Assembly: GCF_049671045.1 (NCBI RefSeq)
Contig: NZ_JBATUH010000127.1
Span: forward strand, 18,352 to 82,351
Direction of reading: 5' to 3'
Length of the DNA stretch: 64,000 nucleotides
Source: Parvibaculum sp049671045
GTDB taxonomy: Bacteria; Pseudomonadota; Alphaproteobacteria; Parvibaculales; Parvibaculaceae
Within the stretch, counting starts at the first letter, position 1; every line of letters starts with the position of its first letter. The translations under genes were made by a program, and so were the position numbers. The notes beneath the pieces are model-generated. The model was not told the origin of the DNA, did no database searches, and saw only the letters and a program-made list of their open reading frames with translations. Shown here piece after piece: positions 1 to 9,041 of this stretch.

Positions 1-835
1 TCTCGTCAAGGCGGGACATAAGCTCAAAGTCTTCGACCTTTCCGAAAAGGCCGTGGCGGGCCTTGTCGAGGCGGGCGCGGAGAAGGCGGCGACAGCCGCC
101 GATGCCGCGCGCGACGTCGAGATCGTCGTCACCATGCTGCCCGCGGGCGAGCATGTGCGCGCGGTCTATCTCGGTACGGACGGGCTCCTCGCCGCGGCGC
201 GGAAGGGCACGCTCTTCATCGACAGCTCGACCATCGACGTGCCAACGGCGCGCGAGGTGATCGCGGCGGCCGGGAAGGCGGGCCACGCCATGCTCGACGC
301 GCCTGTCTCGGGCGGCGTCGGCGGCGCGGAGGCAGGCACGCTCACCTTCATGGTGGGCGGCGCCGACGAGGCTTTCGCACGGGCAAAGCCCATTCTCGAG
401 AAGATGGGCAAGAACATCTTCCATGCCGGCGCGGCGGGGAACGGGCAGGTCGCCAAGGTCTGCAACAACATGATCCTCGGCATTTCCATGATCGGTGTTT
501 CGGAAGCCTTCGTGCTTGCCGAAAGGCTCGGCCTCGATGCGCAGACGCTCTTCGACATTTCCTCGACGGCGTCCGGCCAGTGCTGGTCCATGACTTCCTA
601 TTGCCCGGTGCCGGGGCCGGTGCCGACATCGCCCGCCAATCGCGACTACAAACCGGGCTTCACGGCGGGCATGATGCTGAAGGATCTGCGCCTCGCCCAG
701 GACGCGGCGAAGACCGCGAAGGCGCCGACGCCGCTCGGCGCGCAGGCCGCGCAGCTCTATGCGCTGATGGAAGCCTCGGGGCATGACAGCCTCGACTTCT
801 CCGGCGTCATCAAGCTCATCAAGGGCGAAATCTGA
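1..835 (+). CDS. mmsB: 3-hydroxyisobutyrate dehydrogenase, 5' end outside window
   Basis: This would oxidise 3-hydroxyisobutyrate to methylmalonate semialdehyde with NAD+ in valine breakdown. The reading frame is open from base 2, so the N-terminal Rossmann glycine motif lies before the window and only about 277 residues are seen. Visible family marks are the substrate-binding stretch DAPVSGGVGGAEAGTLTF and the helix GNGQVAKVCNNM, whose lysine is the catalytic residue of beta-hydroxyacid dehydrogenases. The C-terminal end (KDLRLAQDAAK) is also typical. It is followed after 29 bases by an enoyl-CoA hydratase on the same strand, which fits a valine/leucine catabolic operon. A GTG at 53 could be mistaken for a start, but the codons before it continue the Rossmann fold sequence (LVKAGHKLKVFDL), so the gene begins upstream. 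Confidence 0.9.
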   Translation, partial: LVKAGHKLKVFDLSEKAVAGLVEAGAEKAATAADAARDVEIVVTMLPAGEHVRAVYLGTDGLLAAARKGTLFIDSSTIDVPTAREVIAAAGKAGHAMLDAPVSGGVGGAEAGTLTFMVGGADEAFARAKPILEKMGKNIFHAGAAGNGQVAKVCNNMILGISMIGVSEAFVLAERLGLDAQTLFDISSTASGQCWSMTSYCPVPGPVPTSPANRDYKPGFTAGMMLKDLRLAQDAAKTAKAPTPLGAQAAQLYALMEASGHDSLDFSGVIKLIKGEI

Positions 836-864
836 TCAAAGCCGAAGTACGAGGAACGAGGGAC

Positions 865-1641
865 ATGACCGTCTTCGAGACGATTCTGGTCGAGACGCGG
901 GGCCGCGTCGGCATCATCACGCTGAACCGCCCCGAGGCGCTCAACGCGCTCAACGAGAAACTGATGAACGAGGTCGTCGGCGCGGCCAAGGCTTTCGATG
1001 CCGACAGGGGCATCGGCTGCATCGTCATTACCGGCTCCGCCAAGGCCTTCGCGGCTGGCGCCGACATCAAGGAGATGGCGGAGCGCGAGGCGACGGAGAT
1101 GTATCTCGCCGACTGGTTCCAGCCCTGGGACGAGCTTGGCCGCATCCGCACGCCGCTCGTCGCGGCCGTCTCGGGCTATGCGCTGGGCGGCGGCTGCGAG
1201 CTTGCCATGCTCTGCGACATCATCCTCGCCGCCGACACGGCGAAATTCGGCCAGCCGGAAGTGAAGCTCGGCGTCATGCCGGGCATTGGTGGCTCGCAGC
1301 GCCTGACCCGCATCATCGGCAAGGCGAAGGCGATGGAAATGTGCCTGACCGGCCGGATGATGGACGCGGAAGAGGCGGAGCGCGCCGGCCTCGTCGCTCG
1401 CATCGTGCCGGCGGCCTCGCTCGCCGAGGAGGCCCTGAAGCTCGCGGAAACCATTGCAGGAATGTCCCTGCCGATTACGATGATGATCAAGGAGAGCGTC
1501 AATCGCAGCTACGAGACGACGCTTGCCGAGGGTGTCCGCTTCGAGCGGCGTGTGTTCCATTCGGCCTTCGCGACGAAGGACCAGAAGGAAGGCATGGCCG
1601 CCTTCATCGAGAAGAGGCCGCCCAGCTTCGTGCACGAATGA
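865..1641 (+). CDS. Enoyl-CoA hydratase (crotonase family)
   Basis: A 258-residue cytosolic crotonase that should add water to a 2-enoyl-CoA. Both catalytic glutamates of true hydratases are present: E112 in the GGGCELAM oxyanion loop and E132 in FGQPEVKLG. The CoA-binding segment AFAAGADIKEM (about 61-71) and the C-terminal helix are intact, and the length is usual for the family. The ATG start follows an AGGAACGAGGGAC purine-rich stretch. The gene lies between 3-hydroxyisobutyrate dehydrogenase and acetoacetyl-CoA synthetase, so methacrylyl-CoA or a general short-chain enoyl-CoA is a reasonable substrate. That assignment is inferred from context; the sequence alone fits a generic PaaF/FadB-like hydratase. 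Confidence 0.92.
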   Translation: MTVFETILVETRGRVGIITLNRPEALNALNEKLMNEVVGAAKAFDADRGIGCIVITGSAKAFAAGADIKEMAEREATEMYLADWFQPWDELGRIRTPLVAAVSGYALGGGCELAMLCDIILAADTAKFGQPEVKLGVMPGIGGSQRLTRIIGKAKAMEMCLTGRMMDAEEAERAGLVARIVPAASLAEEALKLAETIAGMSLPITMMIKESVNRSYETTLAEGVRFERRVFHSAFATKDQKEGMAAFIEKRPPSFVHE

Positions 1642-1660
1642 CGTCGAGGGGGAGGGCGAT

Positions 1661-3634
1661 ATGGCGGCCGGCATGGCAGGTGAGAATGTGATCGAGGCGC
1701 CGCTCTGGTCGCCTTCCGCCGAGCGCATCGCCGCCTCCAACATGACGGCCTTCATGGGCCATCTGACGGCTCGGCACGGCGTGCGCTTCTCCTCCTATGC
1801 CGATCTTCACCGCTGGTCGGTCGAGCATGTCGAGGCCTTCTGGGACGCCGTCTGGGATTTCTGCGGCGTCGTTGGCGAGAAGGGCGGCCGCATCCTTGCC
1901 GATGCGGAGAAGCTGCCCGGCGCGCAATTCTTTCCCGATGCGCGGCTCAACTTCGCCGAGAACCTGCTGTCGCGCGACGACGACGGGCCTGCGCTTTATT
2001 TCAACAATGAAGGCGAGATGGCCGAGGCCGTCTCCTGGGCGGAACTCAAGCGCCGCGTCGCCCGCTTCGCCTCCGTGCTCCGCCGCTGGGGCGTCGGGCC
2101 CGGCGACCGCGTTGCCGCCTTCATGCCGAATTGCCCGGAGACGATTGTCGCCATGCTGGCGGCGACGAGCCTCGGCGCCGTCTTCTCCTCCTGCTCGCCC
2201 GATTTCGGCGTGCGCGGCGTGCTCGACCGTTTCGGTCAGATCGAGCCCAAGGTGCTCGTCGCCTGTGACGGCTATCGCTATGCGGGCAAGGTGCTCCCGT
2301 CCCATGAGAAGCTCACCGAAATCATCGAGGGGCTTCCGGGGCTCGAGCATGTGGCAATCGTGCCCTTCATCGGCGAGGGGCCGAAGGGTCTTCCGAAGGC
2401 GGAAGACTGGAACGGGCTTCTCGCCTCCGTTCCCGTCGCGCCGCTCACCTTCGCGCGGCTTCCCTTTGCCCATCCGCTCTACATCATGTATTCGAGCGGC
2501 ACGACCGGCATTCCGAAATGCATCGTCCACAGCGCGGGCGGGGCGCTGCTGCAGCACATGAAGGAGCACAAGCTCCATTGCGATCTGAAGCCGGGCAGCG
2601 TGCTCTTCTACTTCACCACCTGTGGCTGGATGATGTGGAACTGGCTCGTCTCGGCGCTTGCCTCGGAAGTGACACTCGCGCTTTACGACGGCTCGCCCTT
2701 CCATCCAACGGGCGATGTGCTCTTCGACTATGCCGACGCCGTTCAAGCCGATGTCTTCGGCACCTCGGCCAAATTCATCGACGCGGTGAAGAAGTCTGGC
2801 GCGAAGCCGCGCGAGACGCATGACCTTTCGAGCATCGGCACGATCCTCTCGACGGGCTCGCCGCTGGTGCCGGAGAGTTTCGATTTCGTCTATGAGGACA
2901 TCAAGAAGGACGTGGCGCTCGCCTCGATCTCGGGTGGCACGGACCTGCTCGCATGCTTCGTCGGCGGCTCGCCGCTGCTGCCGGTCTGGCGCGGCGAGAT
3001 CCAGGCGAGCATGCTCGGCATGGCGACCGAGATCTGGGACGATGCGGGCAGGCCCGTCGCGGGCGAGAAGGGCGAACTCGTCTGCACGAAGCCCTTTCCG
3101 TCCATGCCCATCGGGTTCTGGAACGACCGGGACGGCGCCAAATATCGCAGCGCCTATTTCGAGCGTTTTCCCGGCGTCTGGTGTCATGGCGACTTCGCGG
3201 AGCTGACGCCGCATGGCGGCTTCATCATTCACGGCCGCTCGGACGCGACGCTCAATCCGGGCGGCGTGCGCATCGGTACGGCGGAAATCTACGCCCAGGT
3301 CGAGCAGTTGCCCGAAATTCAGGAGGCGATCGCCATCGGCCAGGAGTGGCAGGGCGATGTGCGCGTCGTGCTGTTCGTGGTTATGAAGCCCGGCGCCGCG
3401 CTCGATGCGGCGATGGAAGCGCGCATCCGCCAGAAGATCCGCGAAGGGGCCTCGCCCCGCCATGTGCCCGCAAAGATCGTCGCCGTCGCCGATATTCCGC
3501 GCACAAAATCGGGCAAGATCACCGAGCTTGCCGTGCGCGATGTCGTCCATGGGCGGCAGGTGAAGAACAAGGAAGCGCTCGCCAATCCCGAGGCACTCGA
3601 TCTCTACAGCGACATCGCGGCGCTGAAGAGCTGA
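1661..3634 (+). CDS. aacS: Acetoacetyl-CoA synthetase (acetoacetate-CoA ligase)
   Basis: This 657-residue member of the ANL adenylate-forming family should activate acetoacetate to acetoacetyl-CoA with ATP. The P-loop-like motif YSSGTTGIPK is at 277-286. The C-terminal motif PRTKSGKI ends with the conserved lysine at about 619, which is the usual acetylation site. The N-terminal WSPSAERIAASNMTAF and the overall length match acetoacetyl-CoA rather than acetyl-CoA synthetases. I chose the ATG at 1661 because it has a strong GAGGGGGAGGG ribosome site; a longer reading to 1523 would overlap the hydratase. Acetoacetate is a product of leucine degradation through HMG-CoA lyase, which fits the adjoining methylcrotonyl-CoA carboxylase-like genes. 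Confidence 0.93.
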   Translation: MAAGMAGENVIEAPLWSPSAERIAASNMTAFMGHLTARHGVRFSSYADLHRWSVEHVEAFWDAVWDFCGVVGEKGGRILADAEKLPGAQFFPDARLNFAENLLSRDDDGPALYFNNEGEMAEAVSWAELKRRVARFASVLRRWGVGPGDRVAAFMPNCPETIVAMLAATSLGAVFSSCSPDFGVRGVLDRFGQIEPKVLVACDGYRYAGKVLPSHEKLTEIIEGLPGLEHVAIVPFIGEGPKGLPKAEDWNGLLASVPVAPLTFARLPFAHPLYIMYSSGTTGIPKCIVHSAGGALLQHMKEHKLHCDLKPGSVLFYFTTCGWMMWNWLVSALASEVTLALYDGSPFHPTGDVLFDYADAVQADVFGTSAKFIDAVKKSGAKPRETHDLSSIGTILSTGSPLVPESFDFVYEDIKKDVALASISGGTDLLACFVGGSPLLPVWRGEIQASMLGMATEIWDDAGRPVAGEKGELVCTKPFPSMPIGFWNDRDGAKYRSAYFERFPGVWCHGDFAELTPHGGFIIHGRSDATLNPGGVRIGTAEIYAQVEQLPEIQEAIAIGQEWQGDVRVVLFVVMKPGAALDAAMEARIRQKIREGASPRHVPAKIVAVADIPRTKSGKITELAVRDVVHGRQVKNKEALANPEALDLYSDIAALKS

Positions 3635-3638
3635 AGCG

Positions 3639-4229
3639 CTATCGCTCAACACCCTCGAGGATGAGCTTCGTGTGGATGTCGATGAGCGCCTCGCGGTCGA
3701 TGCGCCCCTTGGGGTCGTACCATGTGCAGATGCCCGTCAGCATGGCGAGGATGGCATAGGCGCCGACGCGGATATCGCCGACGCGAAACTTTCTCTTTCT
3801 GACGCCGCTTTCGAGGATCGCGCAGAGGCGGTCTTCATAGGCGCGCCGCAGATCGACGATGCGCCTGCGGTTTTTCGGCGTCAGGCTGCGAAGCTCCGCC
3901 GAGCCGATGAAGACCTCGCGCTTGCGCTCGATGTGATAGGTGAGGTGAAAGGCGATGAACGCCTCGAGCCGCGCCACCGGGTCGTCGATGCCGTCGAGAT
4001 CGGCGTCGATGCGCGCGAGCAGCGTCACCATGTGATTATGGATGAGGTCGAAGAGCAGGTCCTGCTTGTTGGCGATGTGGTTGTAGAGCGAGCCGGGCTG
4101 GAGCCCGACCCGGGCGGCCAGATCGCGCAGCGTCATCGCGTCGAAGCCGCGCTTGTAGATGAGATCGAGCCCGGCCTCCCGGATGGCGGCGAGCGTCTTG
4201 GGGCCCGAGGAGCCTCTGGTCCTGCTCAT
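3639..4229 (-). CDS. TetR family regulator of the liu-like operon
   Basis: A 196-residue TetR repressor. The N-terminal helix-turn-helix is clear (TLRDLAARVGLQPGSLYNHIANKQDLL, about 33-58) and the C-terminal half is an all-helical ligand domain. The ATG at 4229 has GAGAGG a few bases upstream; a GTG at 4241 is an alternative that would overlap that ribosome site. The gene diverges from the carboxyltransferase gene starting at 4325, and the space between carries a palindrome at 4262-4281. It therefore very likely represses that operon and itself, relieved by an acyl-CoA. TetR regulators of leucine/isovalerate genes (LiuQ) are known in proteobacteria, but I cannot establish orthology by eye. 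Confidence 0.88.
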   Translation of the reverse strand: MSRTRGSSGPKTLAAIREAGLDLIYKRGFDAMTLRDLAARVGLQPGSLYNHIANKQDLLFDLIHNHMVTLLARIDADLDGIDDPVARLEAFIAFHLTYHIERKREVFIGSAELRSLTPKNRRRIVDLRRAYEDRLCAILESGVRKRKFRVGDIRVGAYAILAMLTGICTWYDPKGRIDREALIDIHTKLILEGVER

Positions 4230-4261
4230 GGAACCTCTCACGCGGCTTGCGCGGATACCGG

Positions 4262-4281
4262 AAACGAACGTATGATCGTTT
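4262..4281. promoter_or_regulatory. Candidate TetR operator between tetR and liuB
   Basis: The sequence AAACGAACGTATGATCGTTT pairs at 8 of 10 positions around its centre. An offset outer repeat GGATAC (4253-4258) and GTATCC (4282-4287) surrounds it. It lies in the 95-base gap between the divergent TetR and carboxyltransferase starts, the usual place for a self- and target-regulating operator. No binding data; inferred from symmetry and position. Confidence 0.6.
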
Positions 4282-4324
4282 GTATCCTAACCCGGCCCTG
4301 TCTTCAATCCGTCCGGTCGAGCCC

Positions 4325-5932
4325 ATGTCCATTCTGAAGAGCAACGTCAATCCGCGCGATGCGCGCTTCCGCGAAAACGCCGCGGCGATGGAACGCCTCG
4401 TCTCCGAACTCGAGGCAGAGCGCGCCAAGGCAGCGGAGGGCGGCGACCAGCGCTCGCGCGATCGCCATGTCTCGCGCGGCAAGCTCCTGCCGCGCGACCG
4501 CGTCTATGGCCTCATCGATCCGGGAACGCCCTTTCTCGAGCTTTCGTCCATGGCGGCCCATGGCATGTATGGCGAGGCGATCAATGCGGCGGGCATCATC
4601 ACCGGTATCGGCCGCGTGCGCGGGCAGGAATGCGTCATCGTCTGCAACGATGCGACCATCAAGGGCGGCACCTATTATCCCGTGACGGTGAAGAAGCATC
4701 TGCGCGCGCAGGAAATCGCACTCGAGAACAATCTTCCCTGCTTCTATCTCGTGGATTCTGGCGGGGCGAACCTGCCGAACCAGGCCGACATCTTTCCCGA
4801 CCGGGAGCATTTCGGCCGCATCTTCTACAATCAGGCGCGCATGTCCGCGAAGGGCATTCCGCAGATCGCGGTCGTCATGGGTTCCTGCACGGCGGGCGGC
4901 GCCTATGTGCCCGCCATGTCGGACGAGACGATCATCGTCCGCAAGCAGGGCACGATCTTTCTCGGCGGCCCGCCGCTCGTGAAGGCGGCGACGGGCGAGG
5001 TGGTGACAGCCGAGGATCTCGGCGGTGCCGATGTGCATTCGCGCAAATCCGGCGTCACAGATCATTACGCCATCGACGACAATCACGCGCTGGCGCTCGC
5101 CCGCCAGATCGCCGGCACGCTCAACCGCAGCAAGCCGGTCAACATCCCGCTGCGCGAGCCCGTGGCGCCACTCTATGACGCGGCGGAGCTCGATGGCGTG
5201 GTGCCGCATTCGCTCTCGATCCAGTACGATGTTCGCGAGGTCATTGCGCGGCTGGTCGACGGCTCCGAATTCGACGAGTTCAAGGCGCTATACGGCACGA
5301 CGGTCGTGACCGGCTTTGCCCATCTCCACGGCATGCCCGTGGGCATCGTCGCGAATAATGGCATCCTCTTTTCGGAATCGGCGCTCAAGGTCGCGCATTT
5401 CGTCGAGCTGTGCTGCCAGCGCCGCATCCCGCTGCTCTTCCTTCAGAACATCGCGGGCTTCATGGTCGGCCGCGAGTATGAGACGGGCGGCATCGCCAAG
5501 GACGGCGCCAAAATGGTGACGGCGGTCGCCTGCGCCGACGTGCCGAAGATCACGCTCGTCATCGGCGGCTCCTATGGCGCGGGCAACTACGGCATGTGCG
5601 GTCGCGCCTACAGCCCACGCTTCCTCTTCACCTGGCCCAATGCGCGCATCTCTGTCATGGGCGGCGAGCAGGCGGCGAGCGTGCTCGCGACCGTGCGCCG
5701 CGAGGGTATGGAAGCACGCGGCGAGAGCTGGAGCGCGGAGGAGGAAGATGCCTTCAAGGCGCCGATCCGCGCGCAATACGAGCAAGAGGGGCATCCCTAT
5801 TTCGCCACCGCGCGGCTCTGGGACGATGGCATCATCACGCCGCAGGAAACGCGCCGCGTGCTGGCGCTTGCCTTCTCGGCCTGTCTCAATGCGCCAGTGT
5901 CCGAAACGCATTTCGGCGTCTTCAGGATGTGA
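4325..5932 (+). CDS. liuB: Acyl-CoA carboxylase carboxyltransferase (beta) subunit, methylcrotonyl-CoA type
   Basis: A 535-residue carboxyltransferase that transfers the carboxyl group from biotin to an acyl-CoA. It carries the two crotonase-like halves of the family, with oxyanion-hole segments CTAGGAYVPAMSDE in the N-half and GGSYGAGNYGMCGRAYSPRF in the C-half. Length and the start MSILKSNVNPRDARF resemble 3-methylcrotonyl-CoA carboxylase beta (LiuB/MccB). The biotin carboxylase partner begins 12 bases after its stop. The nearby acetoacetyl-CoA synthetase supports the leucine pathway. A second, geranyl-type pair in the window (atuC/atuF) strengthens this assignment, since species with the atu pathway normally need both. 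I cannot exclude propionyl- or another branched acyl-CoA as substrate. Confidence 0.85.
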   Translation: MSILKSNVNPRDARFRENAAAMERLVSELEAERAKAAEGGDQRSRDRHVSRGKLLPRDRVYGLIDPGTPFLELSSMAAHGMYGEAINAAGIITGIGRVRGQECVIVCNDATIKGGTYYPVTVKKHLRAQEIALENNLPCFYLVDSGGANLPNQADIFPDREHFGRIFYNQARMSAKGIPQIAVVMGSCTAGGAYVPAMSDETIIVRKQGTIFLGGPPLVKAATGEVVTAEDLGGADVHSRKSGVTDHYAIDDNHALALARQIAGTLNRSKPVNIPLREPVAPLYDAAELDGVVPHSLSIQYDVREVIARLVDGSEFDEFKALYGTTVVTGFAHLHGMPVGIVANNGILFSESALKVAHFVELCCQRRIPLLFLQNIAGFMVGREYETGGIAKDGAKMVTAVACADVPKITLVIGGSYGAGNYGMCGRAYSPRFLFTWPNARISVMGGEQAASVLATVRREGMEARGESWSAEEEDAFKAPIRAQYEQEGHPYFATARLWDDGIITPQETRRVLALAFSACLNAPVSETHFGVFRM

Positions 5933-5943
5933 GGAGCAAGAGC

Positions 5944-7953
5944 ATGTTCAAATCTCTCCTCATCGCCAATCGCGGCGAGATCGCGGTGCGCATCATGCGC
6001 ACGGCAAGGCGGCTCGGGCTTCGTACCATCGCCGTCTATTCGGATGCCGATGCCGGCGCATATCATGTGCGCGAGGCGGACGACGCCGTCCATATCGGTG
6101 CCGCCGCCGCGAAGGAGTCCTATCTCGTCATTGAACGGATCATCGAGGCGGCGAAGCGCTCGGGCGCGGAGGCCATTCATCCGGGCTATGGCTTCCTTTC
6201 CGAGAATGTGGCGTTTGCCGAGGCGTGCGAGAAGGCAGGGCTCGTCTTTGTCGGCCCGCCAGCCTCCGCCATCAGGGCGATGGGCCTCAAGGACGCGGCG
6301 AAGGCGCTGATGGAGAAGGCGGGGGTTCCTGTCGTTCCCGGCTATCACGGCGAAATGCAGGATGCGCGTTTCCTCGAGGGCGAGGCGCAGAAGATCGGCT
6401 ATCCCGTGCTCATCAAGGCGGTGGCGGGCGGCGGCGGCAAGGGCATGCGCCGCGTCGATGATCCCAAGGTGTTTGAGGCGGAACTCAAGGCCGCCCAGCG
6501 CGAGGCGGGGTCCGCGTTCGGCGACGAGCGCGTACTGGTCGAGAAATATGTCGCGCGGCCGCGTCACATCGAGATCCAGGTCTTTGCCGATGCGCATGGC
6601 AATGCGGTCTATCTCCACGAGCGCGACTGCTCGCTCCAGCGGCGCCACCAGAAGGTGATCGAGGAGGCGCCGGCCCCCGGAATGCCGGAAGCGATGCGCC
6701 GCGCCATGGGCGAGGCGGCGGTCGCGGCGGCGAAGGCGATCGGCTATCGGGGCGCGGGCACGGTCGAGTTCATCGCCGATGCCTCGAAGGGCCTCAGCGC
6801 CGATGCCTTCTGGTTCATGGAGATGAACACGCGCCTTCAGGTCGAGCATCCGGTGACCGAGGCGATCACCGGCACCGACCTCGTCGAATGGCAGCTTCGC
6901 GTGGCCGCGGGCGAGGCGCTGCCGCTCGCGCAGGGCGACATTCCGCTCAACGGCCATGCCGTCGAGGTCCGGCTTTATGCGGAAGATCCCGCAAATAATT
7001 TCTTCCCGTCGACGGGCAGGCTCACGCGCATGCGCCTGCCGGGGGATGCCGCGATCCGCGCCGATATGGGGGTGGAGGAGGGCGACGACGTTTCCCTGTT
7101 CTACGATCCGATGATCGGCAAGATCATCGCGCATGGGGAAACGCGCGAGGCGGCGCTCTCGCGGCTGCGCCGCTTTCTCCGATCGGCCGAGGTGGCGGGA
7201 CCGAAAACCAATCTCGCCTTCCTCGCCGCCGTGGCGGGGCACGACGCATTTCTCAAGGCCGATATCGACACCGGCTTCATCGACCGGCATCTGGCCGCGC
7301 TGCTGCCGGCGCCGAAGCTCGATGCGCTGACGCTGGGCGCAGCGCTTGTTGGCCATCTTGCCGATCGCGCCCGCAAGACTGAAGCGGCGCAGCGGGCAAC
7401 GCGCGATCCCTATTCGCCCTGGGCGGCGAGCGATGGCTGGGTGCTCGGCGGCGGAAGGCGCCAGGTGCTGACATTCACGCTCGACGGCGAAGCGCTCGCG
7501 ATCCCCGTGCGGATGCAGGGCGGGGCTGTCCGCTTCGTACATGAGGGCGGCGAGCATGTCGCTTCCGGCACGCTCGGGCCCGATGGCGGCATCGTGGCGA
7601 CGGTCGATAGCGTGCGCATGAAGGCGGCCTTCGTGCCTGCGGCGCGCGGCTTCGCGCTCATCCGTGAAGGCGTTGTCCGCGACTTCATCGTCCCCGATCC
7701 CCTCGATGTCGATCTCGTTCATGAGGGTGAGGTGGGCGCGCTCAAATCGCCCATGCCGGGCAAGATCGTCGCGGTACTGACGGGGGCAGGTGCGGCGGTG
7801 AAGAAAGGTGCCGCGCTCGTCGTCATGGAAGCGATGAAGATGGAGCAGACGCTCGCCGCCCCGGCCGATGGCGTTGTCGAGGCGGTGAACGTCGCCGCCG
7901 GGGATCAGGTGGAGGCAGGCGCGGCGCTCGTCACCTTTGAAGGCGGCGACTAG
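5944..7953 (+). CDS. liuD: Acyl-CoA carboxylase biotin carboxylase/BCCP (alpha) subunit, methylcrotonyl-CoA type
   Basis: A 669-residue fusion: a biotin carboxylase N-terminus (FKSLLIANRGEIAVRIMRTARRLG), an ATP-grasp domain with the glycine-rich loop GGGGKGMR (about 163-170), then a C-terminal biotinyl domain. The biotinylated lysine is K632 in EAMKMEQ. It ATP-dependently carboxylates its own biotin and hands the group to the beta subunit encoded immediately upstream. The ATG at 5944 follows GAGGAGCAAGAGC; longer readings run into liuB. Its stop overlaps the last codons of a convergent hydrolase by 4 bases. Domain order and length match MCC/GCC alpha subunits rather than acetyl-CoA carboxylase, where the domains are separate proteins. 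Confidence 0.88.
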   Translation: MFKSLLIANRGEIAVRIMRTARRLGLRTIAVYSDADAGAYHVREADDAVHIGAAAAKESYLVIERIIEAAKRSGAEAIHPGYGFLSENVAFAEACEKAGLVFVGPPASAIRAMGLKDAAKALMEKAGVPVVPGYHGEMQDARFLEGEAQKIGYPVLIKAVAGGGGKGMRRVDDPKVFEAELKAAQREAGSAFGDERVLVEKYVARPRHIEIQVFADAHGNAVYLHERDCSLQRRHQKVIEEAPAPGMPEAMRRAMGEAAVAAAKAIGYRGAGTVEFIADASKGLSADAFWFMEMNTRLQVEHPVTEAITGTDLVEWQLRVAAGEALPLAQGDIPLNGHAVEVRLYAEDPANNFFPSTGRLTRMRLPGDAAIRADMGVEEGDDVSLFYDPMIGKIIAHGETREAALSRLRRFLRSAEVAGPKTNLAFLAAVAGHDAFLKADIDTGFIDRHLAALLPAPKLDALTLGAALVGHLADRARKTEAAQRATRDPYSPWAASDGWVLGGGRRQVLTFTLDGEALAIPVRMQGGAVRFVHEGGEHVASGTLGPDGGIVATVDSVRMKAAFVPAARGFALIREGVVRDFIVPDPLDVDLVHEGEVGALKSPMPGKIVAVLTGAGAAVKKGAALVVMEAMKMEQTLAAPADGVVEAVNVAAGDQVEAGAALVTFEGGD

Positions 7954-9041
7954 CCGAGAAACCAGTCCATGATCGCCGCATTCTCCTCGCGCGGATAGGT
8001 GTGCGAGAGATCGGCGATTTCGTGATAGACGACCCGTGAGCCCGCGCCCTTAAGGGCTTCCTCGGCGGAGCGAGCCATGGCGGCCGGAAACATCCAGTCG
8101 AGCGCGCCATGCACGATACGGATCGGCAGTCCGGCAATGCGTTCCGCGTCCATGAAGCTCAGCAACATCGGGTGGAAGCTCGCGGAGATGGGCGCGAGAT
8201 GGGTGAAGGGACTTTCGCCGGAGAGGCCGCTCAAATAGGTGAAGGTGCCGCCGTCGCTCATGCCGGTGAGCAGCATGCGTGATGGATCGACGTTCCATCC
8301 CTCGCGCACGAAGGCAAGCATGCGCTCCAGATTGGCGATGTCGAGTTCCGGCTCCATGAGCGACCAGGTATCGCCCATCGAGGTGGGGCTCACGAGAATG
8401 GCGCCGCGCGTTCGCGCCTCGCGCATCCATGTCCAGAGAAAATCGCGTCCATGCCCGCTGCCGCCATGCAGCGCCATGATGAGCGGATGGGCGGTGCCGG
8501 CGTCATAATATTCAGGGACATAGAGCGAGAAGCCGCCACGCATCGTCTTTTCGTTGCGCGCTTCGAGAATGCCTGTCCGTTCCTCTCCGCTGCGCGGTTC
8601 GCCAAGCCGACGCAGTAGCGCCTCGTCGCCGCGCGCCGGCTCCTCGAGGAAGAAGCGGCTGATGGCAGGCAGCATCGGCGCCAGCGGATAGATCGCCTCC
8701 ACGGCGCGGACGTAGTGCCGAAGGGCGCGATAGGCCTGAAGCACGCCGCCTGCTTCGCCACCAGCGGCGCGCAAGCCATCGAATGCGCTCATGGCCGAGA
8801 TGGATGCCGCTTCGAGCCGGTCGCGGACGAAGGCGAACCGCTCCGGCCAGTCGATACGGCGAAGCCCGTCAAGCGCCTCGCGCAGCGGTGCGTCGCGCGT
8901 GCCGACAGTGGCAATGAGATCGGCGAGGTGCGGCGGATGCAGATGCCGCCCGGCGAACTGTATCGCCTCGAGCGCGTTGAGGAGCGCGGGCACCAGCGCT
9001 ACGACCGCCTCGAAGACGGCGTCGTTTTCCTCGCCGCTCAT
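7950..9041 (-). CDS. Alpha/beta hydrolase, esterase/phospholipase-carboxylesterase-like
   Basis: A 363-residue protein whose C-terminal 200 residues form an alpha/beta hydrolase: oxyanion strand MALHGGSGHGRDF, nucleophile elbow TGMSDGGTF, and late Asp (GALDWMFP) and His (DLSHTYP) for the triad. The N-terminal 150 residues are helical and of unknown role. The ATG overlaps the stop of the upstream TetR gene in an ATGA junction, so the two are co-transcribed and translationally coupled. No signal peptide is seen, so it is probably cytosolic. Its position in the divergent arm of the atu locus suggests it may release a terpenoid alcohol or acid from an ester; that is inference only. Confidence 0.8.
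   Translation of the reverse strand: MSGEENDAVFEAVVALVPALLNALEAIQFAGRHLHPPHLADLIATVGTRDAPLREALDGLRRIDWPERFAFVRDRLEAASISAMSAFDGLRAAGGEAGGVLQAYRALRHYVRAVEAIYPLAPMLPAISRFFLEEPARGDEALLRRLGEPRSGEERTGILEARNEKTMRGGFSLYVPEYYDAGTAHPLIMALHGGSGHGRDFLWTWMREARTRGAILVSPTSMGDTWSLMEPELDIANLERMLAFVREGWNVDPSRMLLTGMSDGGTFTYLSGLSGESPFTHLAPISASFHPMLLSFMDAERIAGLPIRIVHGALDWMFPAAMARSAEEALKGAGSRVVYHEIADLSHTYPREENAAIMDWFLG

Noticed and set aside
1604..3652. A 682-codon open frame on the - strand.
   Set aside because: Antisense to acetoacetyl-CoA synthetase, whose motifs are unambiguous. Long antisense frames are expected at this GC content.
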